NCBI GenBank assembly: GCA_020636255.1 | Contig: JACJYE010000004.1 | Span: 248,001 to 312,000, forward strand | Direction: 5' to 3' | DNA: 64,000 bases | DNA from: Lewinellaceae bacterium | GTDB lineage: Bacteria > Bacteroidota > Bacteroidia > Chitinophagales > Saprospiraceae | In this document: piece by piece, positions 1 through 9,442 of the stretch | Layout of the letters: each line of letters starts with the position of its first letter | Numbering within the stretch: position 1 is the stretch's first letter | Position numbers and translations under genes: made by a program | Notes under the pieces: model-generated | What the model was told of the DNA's origin: nothing | The model's input: only the letters and a program-made list of their open reading frames with translations | Databases searched by the model: none

Positions 1-1
1 C

Positions 2-1906
2 GTTTACATCAACGGCGTCAAGATCAAATTCAAGGGCATCAACCGGCATTGCTTCTGGCCCGAAACCGGGAGAGCCCTGAACAGGGGCATCGGCCGCATG
101 GATATCGAACTGATGAAGGCCATGAACATGAACGCCGTACGCTGTTCCCACTACCCTCCCGACAGGGCGTTCCTGGAACTATGCGACTCCCTGGGCCTGT
201 ATGTCCTCGACGAGCTCGCGGGTTGGCAAAATGCCTACGATACGGATGTGGGCGAAAAACTCGTCCGTGAAATGGTGCAACGCGACGTAAACCACCCATC
301 CATCATCTTTTGGAGCAATGGCAATGAAGGCGGTACGAACAAGGAACTCGACGACGATTTTCTGTTGTACGACCCATCCAGGCGGCCGGTCATCCACGCC
401 CACCATCGCCCGGGCAACGATTACAACGGTATAGAGACCAACCATTACGAAAAATACTACAGCACCAGGAACATTCTGGAAGATTCCCTGATCTACATCC
501 CCACCGAATTCCTGCATGCCCAGGACGATGGCGGCGGCGGCGCCGGGCTCTACGATCTCTGGGAGCTGATGTGGCAATCTCCCCGCTCCGGCGGCGGTTT
601 CTTATGGGCCCTGCTCGACGAGGGGGTAGTGCGGACTGACCTCAACGGTTACATCGACGTCAACAGGGTCAATGCGCCGGATGGCGTGCTGGGGCCACAC
701 CGGGAAAAAGAAGGCAGCTTTTATGCCATCAAAGAGATCTTTTCTCCTATCGTGATCCGCATGGAAAAACTGCCGCAGGGTTTCGACGGGCAGGTTGAAG
801 TTGAGAACCGATACCACTTTACCAGCCTGGAGCAATGCACGTTCAAAGGCAGCCTCGTGAATTTCAGGCCTCCAGCGGCGCGGGAGGCGGGATACGACGT
901 AAAGGCTTCATTCACGCTCGCCGGCCCGAAAACGGGCCCTGGTGAAAAGGGCAGGTTGCAGCTTCCGCTTCCCGAAGGATGGAACAATTACGACGCCCTG
1001 ATGCTGACAGCGCTGGGGCCCGACGGCAAGGAAGCCCTGTCGTGGTGCTGGCTGGCCGGCAGCCAGGGCGAATGGGCCCGGCAATTGGTTGGCCACCCAT
1101 CAGGCGAAGGCGATGCCGTTTTCGAAGAGGGGGACTCTACGCTTGTGCTAAGCGCCAATGCCATCAGGGCCAGCTTCAGCAAAAACAGCGGCCTGCTGGA
1201 AAAGGTGGAATACGAACGCGGGTTGAACCCCTCCTTTGGCAATGGCCCTCTACTGGCCAGCGGGCAGGCGAAGCTGGTAAGCTGGCGGCATTACCACGAA
1301 GCGGACGGCGAAACCCTGGAATTCCGATACGAGGGCAAGCTGGCGTTTACCCGCTGGAAGATGTTCCCCAACGGCTGGCTCCGCCTGGAATACGAATACG
1401 AGTTACACGGGCAATACCCCTTCATGGGTATCAGTTTCGATTACCCGGAATCCAATATCATCGGCGCCAGGTGGCTGGGCGACGGCCCCTATCGCGTATG
1501 GAAGAACCGCATGCAGGGCGCCACTACAGGCGTTTGGGAGACGATGTACAACAATACCCATACGGGCAGCACCCCATGGGCCTATCCCGAGTTCAAAGGT
1601 TACTATTCCAATATTACGTGGATGCTGTTCAACACCGTAGAAGGCAAATTCCTGGTAACCAGCCCGGATGAAGGGCTTTTTGTGCGCCTTTTCGACTTTT
1701 ACGGCCTTTCCGGGCCGGCGCCGCACCCTGTGCTCCCCCCCGGCGATATCTCATTCCTGGATGGCATACCGCCAATCGGCACCAAACTCGCCACCGGGCT
1801 CGACACCAAAACGGAAGGGCTGGGGCCCCATAGTGAGCTGAACACGGCCGACGGGCCGATACGGCGGTCTTTGTACTTCTATTTCGGGCTGCCGGAAACG
1901 GATTGA
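2..1906 (+). CDS. GH2 family beta-galactosidase, C-terminal part (5' end outside window)
   Basis: This reading frame is open from the first bases, so the N-terminus lies upstream of the window. The visible part begins in the TIM barrel of a family GH2 glycosidase (VYINGVKIKFKGINRH). It contains the acid/base glutamate in FWSNGNEGG (Glu codon at 326-328) and a second conserved block, IYIPTEFLHA, followed by GGGFLWALLDEG, matching the LacZ nucleophile region. The rest, about 350 residues, is the C-terminal beta-sandwich seen in large beta-galactosidases. It probably removes terminal beta-galactose from oligosaccharides outside the cytoplasm. The first gene of a same-strand glycan locus, it sits 25 bp before the sulfatase. 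Other GH2 activities such as beta-glucuronidase are possible, but the nearby galK and galT favour galactose. Confidence 0.88.
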   Translation, partial: VYINGVKIKFKGINRHCFWPETGRALNRGIGRMDIELMKAMNMNAVRCSHYPPDRAFLELCDSLGLYVLDELAGWQNAYDTDVGEKLVREMVQRDVNHPSIIFWSNGNEGGTNKELDDDFLLYDPSRRPVIHAHHRPGNDYNGIETNHYEKYYSTRNILEDSLIYIPTEFLHAQDDGGGGAGLYDLWELMWQSPRSGGGFLWALLDEGVVRTDLNGYIDVNRVNAPDGVLGPHREKEGSFYAIKEIFSPIVIRMEKLPQGFDGQVEVENRYHFTSLEQCTFKGSLVNFRPPAAREAGYDVKASFTLAGPKTGPGEKGRLQLPLPEGWNNYDALMLTALGPDGKEALSWCWLAGSQGEWARQLVGHPSGEGDAVFEEGDSTLVLSANAIRASFSKNSGLLEKVEYERGLNPSFGNGPLLASGQAKLVSWRHYHEADGETLEFRYEGKLAFTRWKMFPNGWLRLEYEYELHGQYPFMGISFDYPESNIIGARWLGDGPYRVWKNRMQGATTGVWETMYNNTHTGSTPWAYPEFKGYYSNITWMLFNTVEGKFLVTSPDEGLFVRLFDFYGLSGPAPHPVLPPGDISFLDGIPPIGTKLATGLDTKTEGLGPHSELNTADGPIRRSLYFYFGLPETD

Positions 1907-1931
1907 CCATTCATTTAAGCAACATTCTGTT

Positions 1932-3350
1932 ATGACGACATTTCTCTTCCGCCTTCCGGCCTACCTCACCCTGCTTACTGCCCTGACGCTGATAACGACG
2001 GGGTGCAACCGCAACGCAGCCCACCCCAAGGGTATGGTACAAAACCCCAAGCCCAATATCATCTTCATTTTAGCCGACGACCTCGGGTATGGCGACCTGG
2101 GCTGTTATGGGCAAAAGGTGATCCAAACGCCTAACATTGACCGGATGGCAACCGAAGGTATTCGCTTTACGCACTGTTACGCGGGCTCAACGGTCTGCGC
2201 CCCCTCCCGGTCGGTGCTGATGACCGGCCAGCATACCGGGCATACAACGGTAAGAGGGAATAACGGCATCGGGGGCGTCGTCGGTTTGGGCGGAGCGCCC
2301 GGCAGGATACCGCTATTACATCGGGATACGACTATCGCCGAGGTGCTCAAAGCGGCTGGTTACACCACCGGCATGGTGGGCAAATGGGGCCTGGGCGAGC
2401 CAGATACCGAAGGGCTGCCCAACGATCAGGGCTTCGACGAGTTCTTCGGTTTTCTGAACCAACGCCGTGCGCATTCCTACTACCCCGAATATATTTGGAA
2501 AGATACCTCTAAAGTAGTGCTGAGGGGCAACCAGAACGGTGCGCAGAAAGAATACGTCCACTACCTGTTCACCGACTACGCACTCGATTTTATCAGCAGG
2601 CATAAAAACGAACCCTTTTTTCTGTACCTGCCCTATACCCTCCCCCACGACGAATACCAGATTCCCGATATGGGCCTATATGCCGACAGCACCCACTGGG
2701 CTGCCGAAGAACGGGCATACGCCGCTATGGTGACGCTCATGGACGAGGATGTGGGGCGTATCCTCCAACAGCTCAGAGGCCTGGGCCTGGACGACAACAC
2801 CATTGTTTTCTTTTGCTCCGACAACGGCGCTGCCCAGTTCTGGCAGGGGCGCTTCGACAGCTCCGGTAGCCTCCGGGGGCGCAAGAGGGACCTCTACGAA
2901 GGCGGTATCCGCGTCCCCATGATCATAAGATACCCCGGCAAGGTAGCCGCCGGAGTAAGCAGTACGCTTCCCTGGTATTTTGCCGATGTGCTGCCAACCC
3001 TCGCCTCGCTGGCAGGCGTCGCCTCTCCCGATAATATCGATGGCACTGACATCTCGCCGGCATTCCTTCAAAACAGCAGCAACTGGGAGCTCCCGGAACG
3101 GCATCTGTATTGGGAGTTTTACGAAACGGGCTACCAGCAGGCCGTCCGGTGGAAGCATTGGAAAGGCATTAAACGGCCGCCGGAACTGGGCTGGGAATTG
3201 TATGATCTCGAGAAGAATCCTGCCGAAGATCACGACATATCTGGCCAATACCCGAAAGTGGTGGCCCGCATCGATAGCCTGGCCGCAAGCTCACATACCC
3301 CTTCGCCATACTTTCCCGCTGATGGCGAAAAGATGCAGCAGAAGCATTAA
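1932..3350 (+). CDS. Secreted S1-family sulfatase (lipoprotein)
   Basis: Family S1 sulfatase of 472 residues that hydrolyses sulfate esters on carbohydrates. The N-terminus is a lipoprotein signal with a Cys after TLITTG, so it is probably anchored in the envelope. The start of the fold (PNIIFILADDLGYGDLGCYG) holds the metal-binding aspartates. The core CAPSR motif at Cys89, followed by the TGQHTGH segment, is the site that must be oxidised to formylglycine. FCSDNG around residue 295 supplies further metal ligands. No formylglycine-generating enzyme or radical-SAM maturase is visible in this window, so maturation must come from elsewhere. Its place in a glycan locus says the substrate polysaccharide is sulfated or that the locus serves marine glycans. 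The exact sulfate position cannot be read from sequence alone. Confidence 0.93.
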   Translation: MTTFLFRLPAYLTLLTALTLITTGCNRNAAHPKGMVQNPKPNIIFILADDLGYGDLGCYGQKVIQTPNIDRMATEGIRFTHCYAGSTVCAPSRSVLMTGQHTGHTTVRGNNGIGGVVGLGGAPGRIPLLHRDTTIAEVLKAAGYTTGMVGKWGLGEPDTEGLPNDQGFDEFFGFLNQRRAHSYYPEYIWKDTSKVVLRGNQNGAQKEYVHYLFTDYALDFISRHKNEPFFLYLPYTLPHDEYQIPDMGLYADSTHWAAEERAYAAMVTLMDEDVGRILQQLRGLGLDDNTIVFFCSDNGAAQFWQGRFDSSGSLRGRKRDLYEGGIRVPMIIRYPGKVAAGVSSTLPWYFADVLPTLASLAGVASPDNIDGTDISPAFLQNSSNWELPERHLYWEFYETGYQQAVRWKHWKGIKRPPELGWELYDLEKNPAEDHDISGQYPKVVARIDSLAASSHTPSPYFPADGEKMQQKH

Positions 3351-3375
3351 ATTGATGCCCTAAAACCGACCGCTC

Positions 3376-4437
3376 ATGCCAGAACTCCGGTACCGACATC
3401 TGGATTTGGTGCACCTTGCCGCTGCTCTGCTGGAAAAGGCGGGGCTGGCAGAAGAACGGGCCCGCATAGTAGCAGAAACCCTGGTGGAAGCAGACCTGAT
3501 GGGCCACAGCACACATGGCCTGGCACTGCTGCCGGCCTACCTCGGAGAACTGGATGGCGGCGGCATGGCCAAAACCGGTGAACCGGATACCGTGCAGGAC
3601 CTGGGCCAGGCCTTCACCTGGGACGGCGGCTACCTGCCCGGCCCCTGGTTGATGCACCAGGCACTTAAGCTGGCAGCAATGCGGGCGGCCAGCTATCCCG
3701 TTGTCACAGGTGTCATCCGGAAAAGCCATCACATCGCCTGCCTGGCAGCCTATCCAGAACTGTTAACCAGCAAGGGCCTGCTGGTGATCCTGTCCTGCTC
3801 CGACCCCATCAACAGAACGGTGGCGCCCTTCGGAGGGCTGACTGCAACCTATAGCCCCAACCCTATTGCCGCCGGCATCCCTACTCCGGACGGCCCCATC
3901 ATCATCGACGTCAGCACGTCTGCCACAGCCAATGGGTTGGTCGTGCAGAAACACCGGGAAGGCGCACGCCTCCCTCACCCCTGGCTCCAGGACAGCAGCG
4001 GCGAGCTGACCGACGACCCCGCAGTTTTTTTCCAGAACCCACCCGCCACGATATTACCGCTGGGAGGGTTGGATACCGGTTACAAAGGTTTTGCCCTGGG
4101 CCTCCTGGTCGAAGCGCTCACCAACGGCCTTTGCGGCTATGGCCGGGCGGAACACCCCACGCGGTGGGGAGGGTCCGTATTCCTGCAGGTGATCAACCCG
4201 GAAGCTTTCAGCGGGCTGGAGTACCTGAAAAAAGAAATGGGCCATCTGGCGCAGGCGTGCCTGTCGAGCCCGCCCAGGGCCGGCGGCACGCCCGTCAGGC
4301 TTCCGGGTAGCCGGGCCCGCGCCTTGCGCGAAGAGCAGAAAAAGGAGGGGGTACAACTTTATCCGCCTATTGTACCGGCCCTGCAGGAATGCGCACAGCA
4401 ATACGGGCTGGACATGGCGGAACCCTGTGAGAGCTGA
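3376..4437 (+). CDS. Ldh-family (LDH2/MDH2) NAD(P)-dependent oxidoreductase
   Basis: A 353-residue member of the malate/L-lactate dehydrogenase LDH2/MDH2 family, which reduces 2-oxo acids (malate, sulfolactate, 2,3-diketo-L-gulonate, ureidoglycolate) with NAD(P)H and does not use a Rossmann fold. Typical features are the ADLMGHSTHGLALLPAYL block near residues 40-57, the KSHHIACLAAYP block with the catalytic histidine near residue 118, FGGLTATYSPNPIAAGIP around 155-172, and the GYKGFALGLLVE segment near 235. There is no signal peptide, so it is cytoplasmic. It lies 26 bp after the sulfatase and before an acetylesterase and uxuA. A role in breakdown of sugar acids released from the glycan is inferred; the substrate is unknown. 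Confidence 0.88.
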   Translation: MPELRYRHLDLVHLAAALLEKAGLAEERARIVAETLVEADLMGHSTHGLALLPAYLGELDGGGMAKTGEPDTVQDLGQAFTWDGGYLPGPWLMHQALKLAAMRAASYPVVTGVIRKSHHIACLAAYPELLTSKGLLVILSCSDPINRTVAPFGGLTATYSPNPIAAGIPTPDGPIIIDVSTSATANGLVVQKHREGARLPHPWLQDSSGELTDDPAVFFQNPPATILPLGGLDTGYKGFALGLLVEALTNGLCGYGRAEHPTRWGGSVFLQVINPEAFSGLEYLKKEMGHLAQACLSSPPRAGGTPVRLPGSRARALREEQKKEGVQLYPPIVPALQECAQQYGLDMAEPCES

Positions 4438-4501
4438 GGCAGGCCGAAGGTGGCCGCAAGCTTGTATACCGGGTGATTTATACCAATACAGATTACAGAC
4501 G

Positions 4502-5860
4502 ATGAAGATCAAAAGCCCTTTTGTTGTTTTTTTCGTTCTCCTTGTCTTATCTCTTGCCTGTTCACCGGTAAAAAAAAGCCCCCGGGTAACAGCCAGGCCT
4601 TCCTACCGCTTCGACTTTGGCCCGGGAAAACTCGGGAAAGGATACACCCGCGTTTTGCCCGGCATGGCCTACTCATCTGATCGCGGTTATGGTTTTTACG
4701 AAGGCGCCCAGTTGGCAGGCGTTGAGCGGCAGAGCAGAGATGCCCTGACGGCAGGCCTTTGCACAAGCGACGAGCCTTTTTACTTCGCTGTCGACGTGCC
4801 GGAAGGCAACTACAATGTAAAATTCATCTTAGGCGGTACGGAAAGCGGCTCAGAGATGGTTATCAAGGCAGAATCCAGGCGGCTGATGCTGGAGGGGGTC
4901 ACAACAGGGCCAGGGCAAGTAATAACCTGCATGGCCACCGTTAATGTCCGTTATAAAACCATCTCTTCCGGCAAAGAGGTGCGGCTGACTTCCAGAGAGC
5001 TCGGCCATTTTAACTGGGACCAGCAGCTAACCCTGGAGTTTAATGGAAAACAGCCCGCCGTCTGCGCTTTGGAGATCACACCTGTAGAGGATGCCATAAC
5101 GGTTTACCTGGCAGGCAATTCGACGGTCACAGACCAGAGAGATGAGCCATGGGCTTCCTGGGGCCAGATGCTGCCGCGCTTTTTTAAAGCCGGGCATACC
5201 GCCATTGCCAATCATGCCGAATCGGGCGAATCGCTAAAAAGGTTCCTTGCGGAAAACAGGCTGGAAAAGATACTGAGCACCATGAAAGCCGGGGACTACC
5301 TCTTCATCCAATTCGGCCACAACGACCAGAAGAAGGAAAGCAGCGCTTATGTAGAGCCGTTCACCGGCTACAAGGAATACCTCAAACGCTTCATCGACGC
5401 AGCCCGCAGCAAAGGAGGCTTGCCGGTATTAGTCACGCCCGTAAACCGGCGGACGTTCGACGACAGCGGTTCGTGCATCAACTCCCACGGCGATTATCCG
5501 GAAGCCATGCGCCAGGTAGCCCGCGAAGAACAGGTGCCGCTCATCGGCCTGAACGCCATGAGCAAACTGCTTTTTGAAGCCCTGGGCCCAGAGGGCTCTA
5601 AAAAAGCATTCGTACACTACCCCGCCGGAACCTTCCCTGGACAGGAAAAAGCCCTGGCCGATGATTCTCATTTCAACGATTACGGAGCTTACCAACTGGC
5701 GAAATGTATTGTAGAGGGCATCAAATCCAACAAACTCGGCCTGGCGGATTATCTTGTGGACGGGCTGCCGGATTACGACCCGGGCCAACCCGAAGCGCCG
5801 GAAAACTGGCATCTTCCGCTTAGTCCCGGCTCGTCGCTGGAGAAGCCGGCTGGCCATTGA
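4502..5860 (+). CDS. Rhamnogalacturonan acetylesterase-like SGNH hydrolase (CE12-like lipoprotein)
   Basis: A 452-residue lipoprotein, with signal and lipobox ending LSLAC. The ATG at 4502 is chosen over a longer in-frame start at 4370 because the upstream part is not protein-like and overlaps the previous gene, while 4502 begins directly with the signal peptide. Residues 30-200 form a beta-rich N-terminal domain (SYRFDFGPG onward). The SGNH esterase follows: GNSTVTD with nucleophile Ser207, QFGHND with the block III Asn, and DDSHFND with the Asp387/His390 pair. This two-domain layout is typical of CE12 enzymes that remove O-acetyl groups from rhamnogalacturonan. It supports a pectin-type substrate for the locus. 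Specificity is inferred from family and neighbours. Confidence 0.88.
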   Translation: MKIKSPFVVFFVLLVLSLACSPVKKSPRVTARPSYRFDFGPGKLGKGYTRVLPGMAYSSDRGYGFYEGAQLAGVERQSRDALTAGLCTSDEPFYFAVDVPEGNYNVKFILGGTESGSEMVIKAESRRLMLEGVTTGPGQVITCMATVNVRYKTISSGKEVRLTSRELGHFNWDQQLTLEFNGKQPAVCALEITPVEDAITVYLAGNSTVTDQRDEPWASWGQMLPRFFKAGHTAIANHAESGESLKRFLAENRLEKILSTMKAGDYLFIQFGHNDQKKESSAYVEPFTGYKEYLKRFIDAARSKGGLPVLVTPVNRRTFDDSGSCINSHGDYPEAMRQVAREEQVPLIGLNAMSKLLFEALGPEGSKKAFVHYPAGTFPGQEKALADDSHFNDYGAYQLAKCIVEGIKSNKLGLADYLVDGLPDYDPGQPEAPENWHLPLSPGSSLEKPAGH

Positions 5861-5893
5861 ATTTTTTGATCGTTGCTAAACAGATATAACCTT

Positions 5894-7108
5894 ATGGCAT
5901 TAATTCAATCCTGGCGCTGGTATGGCCCCCATGACATCGTCTCGCTTGACGATATCGAACAGGCCGGGGCCACAGGAGTCGTCTCGGCCCTGCACCACAT
6001 CCCCGTTGGCGAAGCCTGGCCTATAGAAGAAATACGGAAAAGGCAGAAGTTGATCGAATGGAACGAAGCGGAGGGCCGGCCCCGCAATCTCAAATGGGCC
6101 GTTGTGGAAAGCGTCAACATCCACGAAAGCATCCGCATGGGGTTGCCCGAACGGGAAGCCCATATCGACAATTATTGTGAAACCATCCGGAACCTCGCTG
6201 CCTGCCACATCGATACCATTTGCTACAACTTCATGCCTGTACTGGACTGGACCCGAACCGACCTGGCCTACCGCGTCAAGGACGGCTCGAAGGCCCTTCG
6301 GTACGACGCAACCGCCCTGGCGGCTTTCGACCTGTACATGCTGAAGCGGCCGGAAGCGGAAGCGGAATACGATACCGAAACAAAAGCCAGGGCCCGCGCC
6401 TTTCTGGAGGGGCTTACCCCAAAAGAGCAGCAGTCGCTTCAAAACAACATCCTCGCAGGCCTGCCAGGCACATTTGATGTCATCGGGATAGAGGATTTCC
6501 GGAGCTTTTTGAAAAAATATGAAGGCATCGACAGCAACAGGTTAAAAGACAACCTGAAGTATTTCCTGCAGAAGGTGGTGCCCGTTGCCGAATCGGCAGG
6601 CATCAAGCTGTGTATCCACCCCGACGACCCGCCCTACCCCATCTTCGGCCTGCCACGTGTGGTTTCCACCGAAGCCGACCTGGCCTTTCTCGTCAATGCC
6701 GTCGACAGCCCTTCCAATGGCATTACGTTCTGCACCGGCTCCCTGGGCCCGCGCCCGGAGAACGACCTGCCGGGTATCGTAAGGCGGCTCGGCCACAAGT
6801 TTCATTTCGTCCACCTTCGCAACGTTCAACGCCAGGAAGGCGGCAGCTTCTACGAAGCCGACCACCTGAATGGCAGCGTCGATATGCTGCAGGTGGTAAA
6901 AGCCCTGGTGGAAGAAGTGCGAAGAAGGGAAAAAGAAGGGCAGGCCTCTTCCCTACCCTTCCGCCCCGACCACGGCCACCAAATGCTCGACGACCTGAAC
7001 AAACACGTGCCCTTCCCCGGTTATTCGGCTGTCGGCAGGCTCAGAGGCCTGGCGGAATTACGGGGATTAATGCTAGGCGTAGCCGGGGATTACAGTATTT
7101 TGGGATAA
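5894..7108 (+). CDS. uxuA: Mannonate dehydratase
   Basis: D-mannonate dehydratase (404 residues, close to the usual 390-400), converting D-mannonate to 2-keto-3-deoxy-D-gluconate in glucuronate breakdown. Recognisable segments are the N-terminal SWRWYGPHDIVSLDDIEQAG, the CIHPDDPPYPIFGLPRV metal-site block, TFCTGSLGPRPENDL, the HFVHLRN segment, and the C-terminal RPDHGHQMLDD, whose Asp and His residues bind the catalytic Mn2+ or Fe2+. The ATG at 5894 is preferred over one at 5873 because the family starts at this point. It is cytoplasmic and sits between the acetylesterase and galK. No uxaC, uxuB or uxaA is in the window. Because UxuA serves the glucuronate branch and not galacturonate, it hints that the substrate carries glucuronic acid. 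Confidence 0.95.
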   Translation: MALIQSWRWYGPHDIVSLDDIEQAGATGVVSALHHIPVGEAWPIEEIRKRQKLIEWNEAEGRPRNLKWAVVESVNIHESIRMGLPEREAHIDNYCETIRNLAACHIDTICYNFMPVLDWTRTDLAYRVKDGSKALRYDATALAAFDLYMLKRPEAEAEYDTETKARARAFLEGLTPKEQQSLQNNILAGLPGTFDVIGIEDFRSFLKKYEGIDSNRLKDNLKYFLQKVVPVAESAGIKLCIHPDDPPYPIFGLPRVVSTEADLAFLVNAVDSPSNGITFCTGSLGPRPENDLPGIVRRLGHKFHFVHLRNVQRQEGGSFYEADHLNGSVDMLQVVKALVEEVRRREKEGQASSLPFRPDHGHQMLDDLNKHVPFPGYSAVGRLRGLAELRGLMLGVAGDYSILG

Positions 7109-7123
7109 GCAAAATCATTGGCG

Positions 7124-8251
7124 ATGAACACAAAAGATATCACTGAACCCTTACGGGCCTATGCTCCGGGAAGGATCAACATCATTGGAGAGCACACTGA
7201 TTACAACGACGGTTTTGTGCTGCCTGCCGCAGTGGATAAAAAGATCACCGTTTCCATTCAAAAGAACGGCAGCCCCGGCCAATGCCTTGTAACAGCTGCC
7301 AACCTCGATGAGCATTATTCCTTCAACCTGAAAGACTTCGCCCCCCTGCCATCAGGCTGGCAAAACTACATCATGGGCGTGGTGCACGAGTTGCAGCAAC
7401 TCGGCGGAAAGATCGAGGGGTTTACCTGCAGCTTTGAGGGTAATGTGCCGATAGGCGGCGGGATGAGCTCATCCGCCGCCCTGGAATGCAGCCTGGGATA
7501 CGCCCTGAACGAGTTGTTCCAGCTGGGATTTAACCAGGCCCAGCTCATATATGCCTGCCAAAAGGCGGAGCACAACTTCGTGGGTATCAAATGCGGCATC
7601 ATGGACCAGTTTGCCAGCATGATGGGCAAAAAAGGGCAGGCCATCCTGCTGGACTGCCGGTCGCTGGATTACCAATATTACCCGCTCGAATTTGGCAGGT
7701 ATCAATTGCTGCTGCTGAATACCAACGTATCTCACGCACTGGCTTCCTCAGCATACAATACCCGGCGGTCCGAATGTGAAGAAGGCGTGGCCCTGTTCCA
7801 AAAAAAACACCCTGGCATTACGCATCTACGGGATGTCACCACCGAGCAGCTCGACGCACATAAGGCGTCGATGCCGGAAACCATTTTCCGGCGCTGCCAC
7901 CATGTGGTTAGTGAAAACCAGAGGGTATTGGAAGCGACAAAGGCCCTGGCCGCAGGCAAGCACCAGGAACTGGGCAGATTGATGTACCAGTCGCATTTCA
8001 GCCTGCAGCACGACTATGATGTGAGCTGCGCCGAACTGGACTTCCTGGTAGAACAAACCCTGAACAAGGATTACATTCTCGGCGCCAGGATGATGGGCGG
8101 AGGGTTTGGCGGATGCACCCTCAACCTTATCGAAAAAGCCCGGCGTGATGAATTCGCAGAGGCTGCAGCCCATGCCTACAGGGCGCGTTTCGGCATTGGC
8201 CTGACGCCCTATTCGGTAAGCATTGAAGACGGCGCGTCATTAGTTCTGTAA
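7124..8251 (+). CDS. galK: Galactokinase
   Basis: GHMP-family galactokinase (375 residues), phosphorylating alpha-D-galactose to galactose-1-phosphate in the Leloir pathway. The galactokinase signature GRINIIGEHTDYNDGFVLP is at residues 15-33. The GHMP ATP-binding loop PIGGGMSSSAALE lies near residue 115, the catalytic-base segment KCGIMDQFAS near 160, and the C-terminal GARMMGGGFGGCTL motif near 325. ATG 7124 is chosen; a TTG two codons upstream is a weaker option. It lies 15 bp after uxuA and about 60 bp before galT, so the three are probably cotranscribed. The pair with galT means galactose released by the GH2 enzyme can be used directly. galE and galM are not seen here. Confidence 0.97.
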   Translation: MNTKDITEPLRAYAPGRINIIGEHTDYNDGFVLPAAVDKKITVSIQKNGSPGQCLVTAANLDEHYSFNLKDFAPLPSGWQNYIMGVVHELQQLGGKIEGFTCSFEGNVPIGGGMSSSAALECSLGYALNELFQLGFNQAQLIYACQKAEHNFVGIKCGIMDQFASMMGKKGQAILLDCRSLDYQYYPLEFGRYQLLLLNTNVSHALASSAYNTRRSECEEGVALFQKKHPGITHLRDVTTEQLDAHKASMPETIFRRCHHVVSENQRVLEATKALAAGKHQELGRLMYQSHFSLQHDYDVSCAELDFLVEQTLNKDYILGARMMGGGFGGCTLNLIEKARRDEFAEAAAHAYRARFGIGLTPYSVSIEDGASLVL

Positions 8252-8312
8252 GGATGAGCAGTGGTAGCTATACGCGCACTCAGACTTTTTTTACCCTACC
8301 AACTCTGAAGTT

Positions 8313-9329
8313 ATGATTAATTTTTCCGACGACCCGCACCGGCGCTACAACATCCTCACCGGAGAATGGGTGCTGGTATCTCCCCACCGGACCAAACGGC
8401 CCTGGCAGGGTAAGGTTGAAAAAACTACCGGGCCTTCGCGCCCTTCCTACGACCCTCTGTGCTACCTCTGTCCGGGCAACACCCGCGCCGGGGGCCATGA
8501 GAACCCCACCTACACGGATACCTTCGCCTTTGTCAATGACTTTGCCGCGCTATTACCGGACAGCAGCGACGGCGTTTTTGAAAAAGGCCTGTTCCTGGCC
8601 CAGGGAGAACGGGGCATCTGCAAGGTGGTCTGCTTTTCGCCCGACCATTCTCTCACGCTGCCGGACATGAGCGTAGAGGCCATAGAAAAGGTAGTGGCCC
8701 TCTGGCAAAAAGAATATATGGAGCTCGGCGCTCTGAATTTCATCCAGCACGTCCAGATCTTCGAGAATAAAGGGGATATCATGGGTTGCAGCAACCCGCA
8801 TCCGCACGGCCAGATCTGGGCCCAGGCTTCCGTCCCACAGGAGGTAGCCAAAAAATCGGCCCATTTATCGAAGTATTGGGAGGCTCACCACAGGAGCCTG
8901 CTACAGGATTACCTCGCCCAGGAACTGGAAGTTAAAGAACGGCTGATATGCCAGAACGGCGATTTTGTAGCACTCGTCCCATTCTGGGCTGTCTGGCCCT
9001 ACGAGGCCATGATCATCCCCAGGCGGCACAGGCAGCATATCGGGCAAATGGAAGCTGCGGAAAAAAGGGCATTTGCAGCGATATTGAAAGATCTTACCCA
9101 GCGCTTCGACAGGCTGTTCGACACCTCCTTCCCCTACTCCGCCGGCATACACCAAAGCCCTACAGATGGGGCGCCACACCCCGAATGGCACTTCCACATG
9201 TCTTTTTATCCGCCTTTACTGCGTTCCGCCAGCGTAAAGAAATTCATGGTGGGTTATGAGATGTTCGCCAACCCTCAGCGGGACATTACAGCGGAGCAGG
9301 CGGCTGAAAGGATGCGGGAACTGGGGTAA
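8313..9329 (+). CDS. galT: Galactose-1-phosphate uridylyltransferase
   Basis: GalT (338 residues), exchanging UMP between UDP-glucose and galactose-1-phosphate. The nucleophile motif [10 protein letters not shown] holds His163 and His165, matching the HPH of the Escherichia coli enzyme. The zinc-binding CYLC pair is at Cys50 and Cys53. The N-terminal [18 protein letters not shown] and the C-terminal [15 protein letters not shown] blocks are also family hallmarks. It follows galK directly and precedes an SSS-type sugar symporter, giving an uptake and Leloir cassette. About 110 bp separate it from the symporter gene. No strong terminator is visible there. Confidence 0.97.
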   Translation: MINFSDDPHRRYNILTGEWVLVSPHRTKRPWQGKVEKTTGPSRPSYDPLCYLCPGNTRAGGHENPTYTDTFAFVNDFAALLPDSSDGVFEKGLFLAQGERGICKVVCFSPDHSLTLPDMSVEAIEKVVALWQKEYMELGALNFIQHVQIFENKGDIMGCSNPHPHGQIWAQASVPQEVAKKSAHLSKYWEAHHRSLLQDYLAQELEVKERLICQNGDFVALVPFWAVWPYEAMIIPRRHRQHIGQMEAAEKRAFAAILKDLTQRFDRLFDTSFPYSAGIHQSPTDGAPHPEWHFHMSFYPPLLRSASVKKFMVGYEMFANPQRDITAEQAAERMRELG

Positions 9330-9442
9330 ACATTGGCGCCTCCTTGCAAAAAAAGCCGCCTCAAACTATTGAAAGAATCAGCTTTTTTCGTAACCTTTCG
9401 CTATAAGAATTAGCGATTACATAAAACCAACTTAGGCAGAAA

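Noticed and set aside
4370..4501. Longer start for the acetylesterase
   Set aside because: The extra 44 residues overlap the previous gene and precede the signal peptide, so they would block export.
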